This document shows positions 46,637 to 59,169 of a stretch of 64,000 nucleotides of DNA, piece after piece; position 1 is the first letter of the stretch; the number at the start of each line of letters is the position of its first letter. The notes under the pieces are model-generated. The model was given only the letters and a program-made list of their open reading frames with translations, searched no databases and was not told the DNA's origin. A program made the position numbers and the translations under genes. This stretch comes from Hofstenia miamia (taxonomy: Eukaryota > Xenacoelomorpha > Acoela), in the NCBI GenBank assembly GCA_004352715.1, contig SCFE01000021.1, forward strand, positions 683,610 to 747,609, read 5' to 3'.

Positions 46637-49600
46637 GTCCTCCTCAGCTTGCAATATTTTTAGCACTGCTCACTCTCTATGTACTAATGCACCCACTTAA
46701 TGTTGACTCTGCCTGCTGATTGTCCCAGGTTATTTTTGCAAATTCCAGCTACTTTGTCATTTTGAGTACAGCCTCTCTTTCTGTTGTTAGTGTTTGTGTA
46801 CCTCAGGAATTTTGCTTCTTTAATGTTTTCTGAAATAGTTGTGATCTCCCTTCATTTATTCATCTTTTTCAAAAATATCTCAGTATTTCCAATATAAGTG
46901 TATTCCTTTTATTCCAATCATTATAGTCATTTGCACATCAGCTCTGCTTGTGTGTGCCAATTTATCTGGTATTGGTGTTTCTGGGTAGAAAAACGTAAAG
47001 ACTTTTTTTAGACTCTGTGTATTTGCCACATCCTTGTAGAAAAAGCTGATGTTGTCTCTGACCTCTGCTTCTGTTATCTCATTTGGATCATTATTGTTGA
47101 TCCACATCATTGTAATTATCTCCACTTTCTTGCTGACATTGTAATAACAATATTGTTTATCCCAGATGTCAAACCATACCACATCATTTATTCCAGAGAA
47201 GGGTATTACTGCTTTCATTGTTTGTTTTTCAATTTTGTCTCTTAAGTTTTGCAATTGCATGTTTATCAGTTTTCCTTTTGTGTACAGTACGTAGGGAGTT
47301 ATCATCCCCTCAATGTATACTCTTTCATGATGGTTGCTCCTTAGCATTATTTCTTTTCACTTTTTGTATTCCTGTTTCTTGACTATCACTGTTGCTTTTT
47401 CTTTTGTATTTGCATATGAATTTAATTCATGCATAAATGCTTTAGTGAATTTTACCTCTTTTGGTAGTCTCCACCTTGGAAGTATCATTGGTATTGAGAT
47501 CATTTCCAGCAGCATACATATTGGTTGGTATCTTTGTTTCAATTTGCTTTTTGATTTCTCTGTATGATGCTGTTGTCATTGGTACTGTTGCTAGCCCTAT
47601 TGTTGCCAGATAGTTCATTTTACTGTCTAATATGATATCCAAGAAGGCTTGAGGTAGTCCTCTCTTGCTTATTTTCAACTATATCTGATCCTTCATTTCT
47701 ATTCTTGAAGTGATGCACTTGAAATCACCTGCTAGTTGATTTTATGGTTTCATTAGTTCATCTAGCTTGGTTTTCCTAAATGCCTCTGTAAACATAAGTT
47801 TCATTGTGGCCAATGTTTGTTCTTCCCACACTTAATAGTAATTTTTGGACCAAATTTCTTGTGTTTCTTTTGTTATTATTATTTCCACTAAGAATCATTC
47901 ATTGTTGGTGTCTATCAATTCCATCATACTAGCTGGGCTGGCTCCTCCCCATTTTTCTACATTTATTCTATCAATCTTTTCCTGTGTTTTCAGGGATAGT
48001 AGTAATTGTGTTGATGTCAGCAACTCTTCTCTTCTTGCATTTCCCTTTGAGTTTTTGTTACTACTTGACAGACTTTGAGTGGTTCTATTATGCTGTCCTT
48101 TTTTATCATCTCAGCACTATTGATCATTTTTGTGAATATGCATTGTGGACTTTCTTTCTTGTATCTTTTCATTTTGTCTGATTATTTGTTGCACATTCTT
48201 ATCTGTGATCAGTTTTCTTATCTCCTCTGTGCTTACTATCTTTCTTTTTATTATCTTCTTGGTTGTTAGCCATAGTTGTCTTTCCAGTTGTTGTAGTTGC
48301 ATTTTGGATGTTGTTCCCCACATGTATTTTTTCATGGGTTCTTTAAAGATTACAAGTTCATTTGGGGATATTCCCATTTTTGTGATCTCTACTACTGACT
48401 GGCCATTCTTCTGCTGTTTTTTTCTGAAATTTCATGTTTCCCAAATTTTTTCAATTTTTTTCAGGTGCTCTTGTTGCTGTGTTAGGCTGCATTTGATAAA
48501 GAGTGTCTTTGCTTTCTTGACCCCTTCATCCTCCATCATTATTTCAATTGTTCTTACTTGTTTGTATAAATCTATGGCTGTACAGGGATCTACCATGATT
48601 CTGTAGACTTGTGCCCAGTAATCAAACTGTAGGTCCAAATGGAACAATTCAGAGATTAGTGTGTATCTTGTTTCCTTTTTCCATGGAAATACATTTTCCA
48701 CCACTTGCATGCACATATCATAAGGATATTTGGGAATTTCCTCAATTGCTGTTCTTGTGATTATTACTATATGTATCTTTTGCACATTTGCCATTCCTAA
48801 TGTTTGATCTAATTGTTTTTTGAGATTTTTGTTGTACTTTTTTTCTTTTAGTATATGTATGATTGTTAGAGTGTGTTTGTTGATGTTAATTTCTAGAATT
48901 TCTGCTATTTGGTCAATGTATGCCATGATGCTCTGTGCCATCTCAAGTGTGAAGTTTTCAGTGAAAGTTACATGCACTGTGCTGTGCATGTATGGTCTCT
49001 TGAGAGTTTCATTCATATCTCTTGAATAGCTGATTATCACATTAACCATGGGCCTGTTGTTTGTATCCAGTAATATTGTTAGTCTTCTCTTCCCTCTGTT
49101 TTAGCTGTTTTTCTTATGTGAGCTTTTGTTTTTATGATCTTTCATCTTTGTGGTTCCCATGAAATAAGGGTGTAGTGTTTTGCCATCAATTTTTGACATC
49201 TGTTTTTCTCTTTCTTTTGAGTGTATTGTTCTCTCCAAGGTGGTTTCTGAGGAGGCATGTAGCTGAGTAATCTGTAATGGTAGCCTACTGGTGCTTGGTT
49301 CAAAGTCCATAGGCTCTGAACTTATGCTGATGGCCTCTACTGCTTCACCCTTGAATCAGTTCACAGTTGGCTCTGTCAACAGTTGACCAGATGTGGGCTT
49401 TGTTGTGCTGATAGCCTTGAATCACTCTCATATCACTATAGTTCTTCCCCCAGTTACACCTTCCCTTGGAACTCTGTCTGTCCCCCTGCCACTGAATTGG
49501 CCTTGAGAACTTCTGGAAGAAAATTTGTGCTGCTGTTCACTAGTTCTCTGCATGCCCCAGAATCAGCATTGGTTGTTTCTCAATGTTGGTGTTTCTTTTT

Positions 49601-50118
49601 GCTGTGTGGCCTTTTTATAAATTTGTACATTGTTCTTGATTGTTGCCTAGATATTGACTACTTTTCAGCTCATTTTTTCCAGTTTGTTGTCAACATCACA
49701 CTTAATCTCAACTTGGGTTCTGATGCTTTCTGGCATTATTTTGCATATGTGGGAGAATAAGTTGTACTTAGAATATCTATTCTCCCTTGAGCTTAGCATT
49801 ACAAGTTTTTTGACCTGTTGAATGTAATTCCTTATATTATCACTCTTTTCACTTTTGTTGCATTCAGGATGATGTGATACTGGTTCTTGAAACTCTCATT
49901 CTCATAGTATTCTATAAAGTCTCCTATTAACAATCCATAATTTCTTTTGGTCTCAGTATCCAACAGCAGGTATTGTTGGTAAGCTGTCCCTGTCAGGTAT
50001 AGGGGAGTTTGGCTGCTTCTGCTTCTTGGTTTACTTTCCTCTCTGCCATAGTAATTTCAAACATCTGGTTTCAATAAATGCAGGGTTGTATCCATTAACT
50101 TTCCCATTAAATTTCATG
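46637..50118 (-). pseudogene. Copy C3: gag plus unfamiliar second gene, most complete copy
   Basis: On the minus strand from about 50118 a retrotransposon-type gag capsid is readable: LYLTGTAYQQYLL (49996 downwards), a W-like FIEYYENE segment, and LSSRENRYSKYNLF (49796-49761), as in the Retrotrans_gag family. A basic, Gly/Arg-rich stretch follows. Next comes the unfamiliar protein: QLHASSET (about 49260), LHPYFMG, then an open frame 49049-48432 of 205 residues with LTIIHILK, ENVFPWK and VDPCTAIDLYKQ. Then come KYMWGTTS and KIIKRK (48377-48117), NYLATIGLAT (47678-47442) and a C-terminal block 47347-46880 with SGINDVVWFDIW and IGIKGIHLYW. It ends at a purine tract joined to LTR-A. The internal region is only ~3.5 kb. 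I see no reverse transcriptase, RNase H, integrase or protease motif. A few frameshifts and stops make this copy inactive. Confidence 0.75.
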
Positions 50119-50169
50119 GTATAGTATTGTTGGTTTTATTTTGTTCAAAATAAGCTGAATCAACAGCAA

Positions 50170-52595
50170 CAAAATTATATATGATATGTGTGATTTTGAT
50201 AGCTTACCTGAGGAAGAATTTGAAGAAGAATTCACAGCAGACATCAGAGATGGAAACATAGGAGAAAGGGTGTTGCCCCAAAGGACAGTGAGAGATAAAC
50301 CTACATATGACCCTGAAATATGGTATTTAAATTTACTAACTGAATTTAGGAAATTTGAGGAAAACAATGAACCAGATGATGAGAGTGTGATGCAATCAAC
50401 AACCAGATGAACTCTCATCAATGAACATGAGAAGGAGAGTAAGAAGAAGTTCTCAAACTGGATGTCAATTCAAGGGCAGAAAGGATGAGAACAAAGAACT
50501 GATTAATAGACAATGTAGAGTGAGAAGGCATCCTAGTAGTCCCCAGGGCTGATTCAAGGGCAGGGAGACAAATGGACAAACAGCCTCTCCCACCAGAGAT
50601 GAGCACAGCTGATTCAAGGGCATGCAGAGACCTCGTGCATAGCAGCACCACTCAGAGTTCCAGGGGAAGGTGTAAATGGTGGAAGAACCATGGCAATATG
50701 GAAGTGATTCAAGGCTGACAGTATCACCACAGGAACCACAACTGGTCAAGTGCTGTGAACCAAGCACCAGCAGATTACCTTTAAGGATGAGACAGCTACA
50801 TGCCTCCTCAGAAACTATGTTGGAGAGATCAGTATGATCAAATGAGAGAGAAAAAAGAATGTCTAAGATTGATGGAGAGTGAGATATAATTCTTTTGAAA
50901 ACTATCACTGGAAACAAAAGCCCACATATGAAAAGTTGTGAAGACAGAGGGGAGAAATCTACCACTAATGCTAGATGTGGACAACAGGCCAAAAGTAAAC
51001 GTGATAATCAGCTACCTGAGAGATATTAATGAAACATTAGAGAGGCTCTACATGGAAAGTACAGTGCTCATAATATTTGATGAAGAGTTCACCTTGGAAA
51101 TGATGCAAAGTTGAATGGCATACCAAGACCAGATAGTGGAGATCCCAGAGATAAATATGGATACAGATAATCTGACAATTATACACATTCTGAAAGAGAA
51201 AGAGTACAACAAAATCTCCAAAAACAGGTAGACCAAACATTAAGGATGACAAAAGTACAAAAAGTTTGAGTGGTGATTATAACAAGATCTACAATGGAAG
51301 ATATCCCCAGACATCTGCTAGACATTTGCATGTAGACAGAGAACATATTCCCCTGGGAGAAAACACTAATAGGCACAACAACTTCAGAGTTAATCAGATA
51401 GAATAATGGTGCACCCATTTATCATGATCAGTCTATACAAGCAAACAAAAACAGTGGAACTAATGATGGACAAGAAACTTGGTGAAAAAGCAAACACACT
51501 TTATATTAAATTCAGCTTGACATAGAGACAAGAACAACAAATCCAAAAGATCTGGGAAAACATGAAGCTACAAAAGATAACAGAAGAAAAGAGGCCAGTA
51601 ATAAAAATAGAAGTGGCATCAAGAAAATTCCACAAAAAAAGTAGAAGTAGCACTCACTGAAATAAATAGAGCATACAAGCTGAATACAAGGAAAGATTTC
51701 CAGCATCAGATATTTGAAGAAAAGAATGCACTGAAAATTAGGTATAGGACTGTAGCATCGCTGGTAGTTGTTACTATTTATCAGCCAGACCTCGCGCTTT
51801 TCTTGTTAGTGACTGGTATTTGTAAATATTGTAAATAACTTGTATATATAGAGCAATGTATTTTGTAAATAAAAAAATAGTTTGAACTGTATTCTCTTTG
51901 TGTTTGCTAGAATCACACCCCAGTGATTCTACAGGACAAAAGCATGGCTACTGGTGATATATACAACAGAAGATAAAGCAGTACATGAGAAATAAACTAA
52001 CAAAACAAAGAAGTTTGAGATGAAATGAAATTGAGAGCCACATACCAGGCAGTAATGCTATTCTCAGGAGTTAATGACATAGTGTGGATGGACATATGGG
52101 AGAAGAAATATTGCTTCTGCAGTGTCACCAAAAGGGTAGAGATAGTAACAATGATGAGGATAAATAAAAATGATCTGAAGGAGATCAGTGAACAAGAAGG
52201 ATAGACAATAGCAGCTTCTTTTATAAAGACATGCTGAATATGAGAAGCTTAAGAAAAGTCTTCACATTTTTCAATGCAGACACAGCAATGAGAGAAGAGC
52301 TAGCCCACACAAGTTAAGCTGACACACAAATGACATTAATGATTGGGTTGAAAGGAATACAACTGTACCAAAAATACTATGAGATATTTTCAAGAGCAAT
52401 CAATGAACTGAGAGAAATAACACCAATAGCAGAGAACATTAGAGAAGCAAAGTTCCTGAAATACACAAATACAGTAATGATGGAGAGAGAGGCAGTGCTA
52501 AAAATAATAAAATGGGAAGACCAGCAAGCAGAATTGATAATACAAAAAGGGGACACATGGAGAATGAGCTATGCTAAAAATAACACAAGCTGAGG
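50170..52595 (+). pseudogene. Copy C4: gag-side region plus unfamiliar second gene, internally deleted
   Basis: This plus-strand copy lies head to head with C3, about 50 bases away. An acidic open frame at 50186-50410 (SLPEEEFEEEF...) opens it; that part is not found in C3. Then follow STSRLPLRMRQLHASSET (about 50770), IVIITRS-like and ENIFPWEK blocks (51100-51360), and a Lys/Glu-rich region. At 51751 a small solo LTR interrupts the gene. Compared with C3 a few hundred codons are then missing before FSGVNDIVWMDIW (about 52057). The C-terminal frame 52330-52593 is open and ends just before the purine tract at 52589-52601. Frameshifts and stops are many. Confidence 0.7.
51751..51933 (+). mobile_element. 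Solo LTR-C, 183 bp, target duplication GGAC
   Basis: It runs from TGTAGCATCGCTGG to CCCAGTGATTCTACA with GGAC directly before (51747-51750) and after (51934-51937). Inside are a TATATATA box and AATAAA about 60 bases before the end, as expected of a short LTR carrying promoter and polyadenylation signal. Its ends resemble those of LTR-A and LTR-B, but the body is unrelated. Confidence 0.9.
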
Positions 52596-52601
52596 AGGGC
52601 A
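52589..52601 (+). other. Polypurine tract before LTR-A
   Basis: GCTGAGGAGGGCA directly precedes TGTAGCATC. The same sequence with one or two changes stands at the end of C3 (46648-46637) and C5 (60564-60576). It is the expected plus-strand priming site and ties the unfamiliar gene to the LTR. Confidence 0.7.
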
Positions 52602-53298
52602 TGTAGCATCATCCAAATAAAACATAAGCTTCTAAAAAAGAAAGACAATTAAGAAGAACTAAGATCAAATATGAAGATGATTAAAAATATATTGTAAAAA
52701 GTTATTATCAGCTTAGATTAATTTGTATGTTGCAACTAAGTAATATCAGTGTAATTGATTATGAATTTGTATTTGTTGATACTATTAATTTTGACCAAAT
52801 GGAGGGGGCGAAATCACTTCAATTATTTTTAGATGCCATCTTGGCAGACAAAAGATTCAAAATTTAAAATCAACAGGTACTTCTTCAAGCTACTATAAAT
52901 AGATTAAAATTCATGTTAACAATTGATAAAGAAATTTCTTCAGAGTTCTTATATTATTTCTTTACTATGGTTTGATTATCTAATACAATGTGAAGCTAAA
53001 CAAGTTGTGTTTAGTGGTAGCCTGGATCCATCAAGGGAACAATTCAAGGGTTTTTGTGCCAGGTCACAAAAGTGCACCTAGGTTAGGTGTAGGGGCTTTT
53101 ATTCACATTTAGTTGACTACTGATCATTTATCTACATGTATTATACTTAACAAGCTTAAAATACAGCTGGTATGCCAAAACCTAGGGATTTATATTTATA
53201 CTATTTTAGATCTAAATTTATGATGGTAATGTGACTGAGCATGTAATGATTATTAAATGTAGGTTAGGAAGCTGCTGTAAATTAAACTAGTTTATTAA

Positions 53299-54460
53299 CC
53301 TCATTGCTGGCAGTATACTCTTTTGAGTACACAAGATAAATAGCTAATCACATAAATAGAAATAATTGTAGTGGTGTGCAATAAGTATTACCACTAAATT
53401 TAGTAAACATATGTTATTCTATTTTAGTGCATTCTTTGCTACAACATGTTAAGCATTTTCTATAGAAAATTTTGATTGCACAAAAGTCATGTCAAAATGT
53501 TCAAGACAAACAATCAAGATATTATTAATTTCAAGCATTAATATTGCAAGAATATAGAAATATCTATGTAAATATAATGTGATTGGCATTGTATTACACC
53601 TATATAAACTTTCTATGTTCAATTGCTAACATGTGGCAGTCTAATAAGTTAAAATATATGTGTACTCAAAAGAGTACATTGACGCTGTGTTATGCAAAAA
53701 GTTATATAAGACAAAACAAATATCTACAAATCTTGTGATATTATTTTATGCTTAACTTATCTGAAACACTTATAAAGGGCGCATTTATTCAAAAACCACA
53801 AGAACATAAACTTTCAACACATACTTCTTAAGCAATGAAACNNNNNNNNNNNNNNNNNNNNNNNNNNNNNNNNNNNNNNNNNNNNNNNNNNNNNNNNNNN
53901 NNNNNNNNNNNNNNNNNNNNNNNNNNNNNNNNNNNAAAAGCAATCCAGCCTCTTCCTATTGATGAACATTATTATGATAAATTTGACCACTGGCCTCAAA
54001 ATATCACTGAAAAGCAAATTCAATGCCATAATCCTGGTTGCTCTTGACAAATCTGTGTCAAATGCAGCAAATGCATTGTTTTTCTTTGTGTTTATTATGA
54101 TCCAAGTAGCTTTTTTGTTTTCCATAATTGATGATTTTATTTTTATTATCTGTTAATATTATGAGTTTAGTTTTTGTCAACTGTTTTGATGTATAAAAGT
54201 GGCTGCATGCCTTCTTAAATGAAGTAAAATATGAAAAATAGCTGTAATGTAAGGTAACAATATATTATGCAATTTTGCATTTTTTCATTATTTGGGAATT
54301 TTACAGTCAATGTACTCAAAAGAGTACACATAAATAATATTAAAACTTTGATATCAATAACCTAGCAATTTTGGCTATTCTATGGCATTGGTTTTTTATT
54401 AATATATTCATAGAAATCTGATAATTTAGTTTAATATTTGATGTTGTGCCTCTGACAAGG
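53299..54460 (+). mobile_element. piggyBac element between TTAA duplications
   Basis: TTAA stands at 53295-53298 and 54461-54464, and LTR-A sequence resumes on either side. The ends are similar inverted repeats (CCTCATTGCTGGCA against CCTTGTCAGAGGCA). A palindrome TGTACTCAAAAGAGTACA lies at 53661-53678 and 54311-54328, with a 14-base core of it at 53316-53329. The element is far shorter than an active piggyBac (~2.4 kb), and a 94-N gap at 53842-53935 hides part of it. Confidence 0.9.
53835..54131 (+). pseudogene. piggyBac transposase C-terminal zinc-finger remnant
   Basis: After the 94-N gap the frame reads DHWPQN, then C-x4-C, an in-frame TGA (54045-54047), KCSKCIVFLC and FFVFH, ending at TGA 54129-54131. 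The HWP and KCSKC.V.LC......F..FH pattern is the cysteine-rich DNA-binding end of piggyBac transposases. The first TGA lies where Arg is common and fits CGA decay. The DDE catalytic core is not visible. Confidence 0.8.
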
Positions 54461-54910
54461 TTAAAGCCAATATATTTTGGTAATGGGTACATGTAATATT
54501 AATTACACAGCTAGTGACAAGTCAGGTTGTATGGATATGAAACACTTTTACAAATAGAGTTTAAGTCAAGTTTTGTCTTGTCTTGAGCATGTACTGAGCT
54601 AGGATAAGGTACACATAAGTGATATCAATGAGCTGAGAAGTGGAACTCAACCAAGTGGATCATCAGCAAGCAGGTGAAATTGCATGTGGAGATCAGTTTC
54701 AGGCAGATGCCCACTATTAATCACTGGAAGAGATACTGTGTGGCTTTGTCACCTAAATAGTGATTAGTTGTGTTTTTTTAATTAAAGTCAATGGAACTAA
54801 GTTACAGCTAAAGCATTGTTAAGTTAGTACATCCCTACCTGCAAGTAATCAGCTAATGTTATAAAGTAACAGAGAAGAAACAGTGACACTGCCTGATAAA
54901 GGATGTTACA

Positions 54911-56416
54911 AAAATGTAGACAATTCTTCCATTGACTTCAATAGGTAACATGATCTTTTGCATCATGCTTGTTATTACCAAGACATTTGGTGCTCAATTG
55001 TCATGTGGCAGCACTCCCATTAGTTTGACTTACAGAGGCTAATTTCTAGTTTCTTCCTCCACCATTAAGGCATCAATCACAGTTTCAGGCTCTTTGATAA
55101 GGAATCCAATTACCCTCAGGAATTATACAAATTGAAGCATTGCATTTATTTTTCAGGTGTCCCTTCTAGCCACACCAATAACACCAAATTTTGGCTTTTA
55201 ATCTCTTGTTGGCAATTGATCCTCCAGACTTGGGCAGCTCCCTCTTGATGGAGATTTTCCCTTTAATTTCTCCAGCATCTTTATCAATTCAGGTTGAGTC
55301 ATGCAAAAAATAATCAATTCTAATTGCCTTTCTGATGAGGGTGTGCAAATCATCTACAGGAATTCATTTCAATTCAAACTAGCTCTGAAGATTTGAGGGG
55401 AATCCTCAACAAGTGTACAAAAAAGAGATCATGCAAGATTACTCAGGTGAGAGCTTGCTAAGGTGGAACAGTTGCTCTACCTGCAGAATGTAATTCTGCA
55501 TGTTGTCTCCTCTTTTGAAAGACATTTTGCAAAGGAGAGTCTTATATTGTTGTTGATAATGATCTTCAAAATAACCTGTAAGCAACTGATAATCTGTTTT
55601 AATTTCTCAATTGAGCATCATCTACTGATTGTATGCTAATCCTTTGAGGTATATGGGAAAGTAAACAGTGGTCTATTGGCTGATCAGATATTGTTTCATT
55701 GTGATTTTGAAGAGAAAAACCATTCATCTAAAGACTGTGATACTTTGCTGATTTGCCCAGTAAACTGTGGGAAAACAGATTGCTTATGGAAATGATCATT
55801 GTTGTTTAGGACAGGTGAAAGAATTGATTTTGAAAACTGCAGCTGGGTGTCAACTGCAGACTTGGCTAACATTCTTGGGCTGGCTGGGCTAGATGTCACT
55901 TGTTTGGCTGTTTTCAGTGCAGATGATGTGATCTCCTGCACCAAGCAAGAAAAAACCAGAGTCCTGAGATTTCCAAGTAACAGAGGAGATTGTGAAGATG
56001 ACCCATCACCACAATGAGAAGAATTGCCATCTGTGACTAATGTTGATACAGGCCTTAAAGCAGACTGTGTAAAGGTAGTAGTACTGGTTACCAGGGTGAT
56101 ATTCAATGGGGAAGAACATAATCTGGGTCACTTTAGTAGTAAACTTTTCACTAAAAGCAGCCAGCACATCATTGAGGACTACTCTGGTTTTGTATTCATC
56201 ATGGTTAAAAACAGAACTGGGAGCAGGCAGTGTCCTTTCTTGGGCAGGTGAAGATGCAGCAGTTGATGCTTTTGCCATTAAACTTTGGATCTGAATCTGT
56301 AGTGAGGTAATAACCTCATGCATTTTTTGCTCCAGCCTCTGAAATGAATTGGATAGCAGAGCACAAGGAAATTCTTCCTAACTTGACACCTGTTCAGAAT
56401 CATGTCATTATCACCA
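54911..56416 (-). pseudogene. LTR-B Ty3/gypsy gag to protease start, with primer binding site
   Basis: On the minus strand the element begins with a decayed primer site (TGGTGATAATGACATGATT, 56416-56398) right after its LTR-B. The gag N-terminus follows (frames 56323-56006 and 56106-55696, helical then Ser/Thr/Pro-rich), then a broken capsid part between 55690 and 55300. A CCHC zinc knuckle lies at 55183-55142 (C-x2-C-x4-H-x4-C; one internal codon is a TAG stop). The protease start (VLVIT then EVNGRIV) is reached near 54960 and is cut at 54911 by the LTR-A of C4. The FTQSALRPVSTL stretch ties it to the gag at 7.4-7.9 kb. Confidence 0.75.
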
Positions 56417-58017
56417 TGTAGAATCACTGGGTAAGCTATAGCATGAACAGTGCCAGCAAACTTAATTTTTAGGGAAGAAGGTTGCTTAGGGGTTCATTAA
56501 CTAGAGTAACAGTGATTCTAACTGATACCAGGTAATTCAGCATCTTCTACCAAGCTTTGATATTGAACTCCTCCTTTATACTACTATAATTGGTATGGTA
56601 TACTAGTGGGTAGAGATGTACTAAGCTTAAACTGTTTGTCTTCTACATTGTTGAACTCCAATAACTGTAATTAATGGATGATATAACAAAACACTATTTA
56701 GGTGACAAAGCCTTGCAGTGTCTTTTCCAGCTGTTAGTGGTTGGGCATCTGCTTGAAGCTGATCTCCAAATCAAGTAACAACCACTCTTCTACATTCCAA
56801 GTGAATGAGTTCCACCTCTCTGCTCAGTGACATAAATTATGTGTACCCTATCCTACCTCAGTGCTTAGTCATGAATCAACACAACTGATTTAGTCTCAAT
56901 TTGTAAAGTGTACTATATACTTACAACCTTGATTGCTACTAGCTGCTTAATTAATTACATAATTAGCCATTACCAAAATATATTGGCTTTAATTAAATAA
57001 GATAAATACATAGTAGCTTCCTAACCAACATGTAATAATCAATACATATGCTGTCACATTATTGGTCATGTTATAGTCATTAATTTGGATATAAATTAAT
57101 ATAAATATAAATTCCTACATTTGGGTTATTAGCCTTATATTGAATTTGTTATCATTCATACATGTATGAAAGGATTCATAGTTAGCTAAATGGAAATAAG
57201 AACTCCTAATTGTATCCCTAACTTAAGTGCAGTTTGTGACTTGGAACAAGGAAGCTAGAATCATTCCCATAATGTTATCCTCACCACTACTGAACACCAA
57301 CCCTTTAGCTGAACATTGTAGTTAATAAACAAACTGTAATCAAAACTAAAGCTAAGAATTCCAAAGAATTTTCTTTATCAATTGTTACTATGAATTTTTC
57401 TCTATTTATAGGTAATCCTAAAAAGTACCAGTTGATTTCAAATTACAAAAGTTTGGCTAACAATAATGGGAGTTAATTTGCCCCCTTCATTTTGCCAATT
57501 TAGTGGAATCAACAAATCCTAATTTTAATCATTTTCACTGATAGTTCTTGGTTTCATAATATAAAACTAATCTAAGATGATAATAAATTTTCATGATATA
57601 TTTTTAACCACATTTAAATTTGATCTTAGTTCCTCTTCACAGACTATTTTTATTAGCAGCTTAGTTCATCTTGGATGATACTACAGTAAGCAAGGAATAT
57701 TGGTAGTTTATCTTCATAACTAGTAACTGTTTAGATTCCAAGAAAGAAACAAACATCCTGGTTTACACTCTAAATCTATTTATACAAGCATTTAATATTT
57801 ACCTGCACTTTGCTTATACTTTTCAATTTGTTCCCCTCACAAATTTAATTGAGCAAAGATGCATACCTATTGAGGAGACAATAATTAAATAACACCACCA
57901 AACTATCTATGAAAATCACATCACTGTTACATCATCCAAATGATGAAATAGTAATGAAATAGTAAAATCAATAAAATGATAAAAATAACCAAGGGAAGGT
58001 CCCTGAGTGACTCTACA
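56417..58017 (-). mobile_element. LTR-B, 5' LTR of the gag copy, carrying a nested LTR-A
   Basis: In element sense (minus) it starts TGTAGAGTCACTCAGGG at 58017 and ends CCAGTGATTCTACA at 56417, directly before the primer site. Removing the nested LTR-A and its duplicated GTAA leaves ~447 bases. It shares its first 13 bases with the solo LTR-B at 59170. Confidence 0.7.
56536..57685 (-). mobile_element. Solo LTR-A, 1150 bp, target duplication GTAA
   Basis: The plus-strand start is TTCAGCATCTTCTACC (decayed TGTAG) and the end GGATGATACTACA. GTAA flanks it at 56532-56535 and 57686-57689. It is nested in LTR-B and so is the younger of the two. Confidence 0.85.
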
Positions 58018-59169
58018 ATAGAAATACAAAAAAATTTGGTAGGCATTGTTTTACATTACAATGATACATATTGTTACATCAGATTGTTTTCAATTATTTC
58101 TGTTTGTTGTGTATGTAAGGATTCAAACTGATATTGATTTCTGTTTTAATTGTACTAAGTGAATATCTTAGCATCATCAACCTCTAGTGCATTAAAGGAA
58201 GAAGAAGAAGAATATCTAACTAGGAATATTCCTGTGCATCTTTTCTACACCATTCCCATTCAACAATGAAGTTGTGATGAATATTATCAATGTGTAGATG
58301 AAATTCACTATATGAACATTATCATTTATTAGTTCATCTTATAATTTCTTTGTAAATAAAATTATTATTTAATAACATTTGTTTTCTCTGTATGGTGAGA
58401 ATATGTGTCAGTGAAAGCATGTATTTATTTTAAACATTATTTTTGCTTGTAAATATTAATTATGACTTTTGTCAGGGAAAATTAGCAATAAAATGTAATT
58501 CCAAGAAATGTTAAATCTTCCACATATAGAAATTCAATGATATTTAAAAATTGATCATTTAATATGAATAGAAAAATTGCTACATTTTGAACAATAGATT
58601 GCAACAATTCTAATCTCATGGGATTTTAAAAATTCCTCAACTTCTATCAATAAAAAATTGGTTACATTGTAAACAATAGATTACAAACAAAATTGTTTCC
58701 AACAAAAACTAATATATTCCCATGACATCAATGATAGACAGCCAAAGTACACCTCTCTTAACAAATCAGAAAAAAGTGGAATGAAACAGACTTGGATCTA
58801 TACTACTTCTATGGTTTTAATGCATTTAATTTTAATCACTACTAAAGCTTATATAATTTTAATATTAAAATGTGTATTATGTACATTATTTTTCTTGTTT
58901 GTTTATGTATAGCCTACTACATATTTGAGAAGAAACACAGCTCATTTCAGATACAATGATCAATGTGGTCTACAGAATTTGTAAAATACATATATTTGGT
59001 ATTTAATGTTCAGGAATTAAAAACTTCTTGAGCAATTATATTTGAATTTAATTTTAAGGAATACAATATGACTTTAATATCAAAATAATTAGATAGCAAA
59101 GCAATCAATTTTTTTAAAGTTCTAATACATGAAAATAACTAAATTGAATGTAGATGCATTACCATATAA
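58018..59169. other. AT-rich stretch, no gene seen
   Basis: I see no coding sequence or repeat family here. The last four bases (ATAA, 59166-59169) are the left target duplication of the next LTR. Confidence 0.65.

Larger units (their letters stand above)
52602..54910 (+). mobile_element. LTR-A, 3' LTR of copy C4, split by a piggyBac insertion
   Basis: It begins TGTAGCATCATCC and ends AAGGATGTTACA. Without the piggyBac at 53299-54460 and one TTAA it is ~1.14 kb, the usual LTR-A length. Its outer end at 54910 interrupts the protease start of the LTR-B gypsy copy that continues at 54911. Confidence 0.85.

Noticed and set aside
46637-49310. The unfamiliar protein as a reverse transcriptase, integrase or viral polymerase
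   Set aside because: I looked for xDD boxes, HHCC/DDE patterns and RNase H or protease signatures in all copies and found none. Without a profile search any assignment would be a guess.
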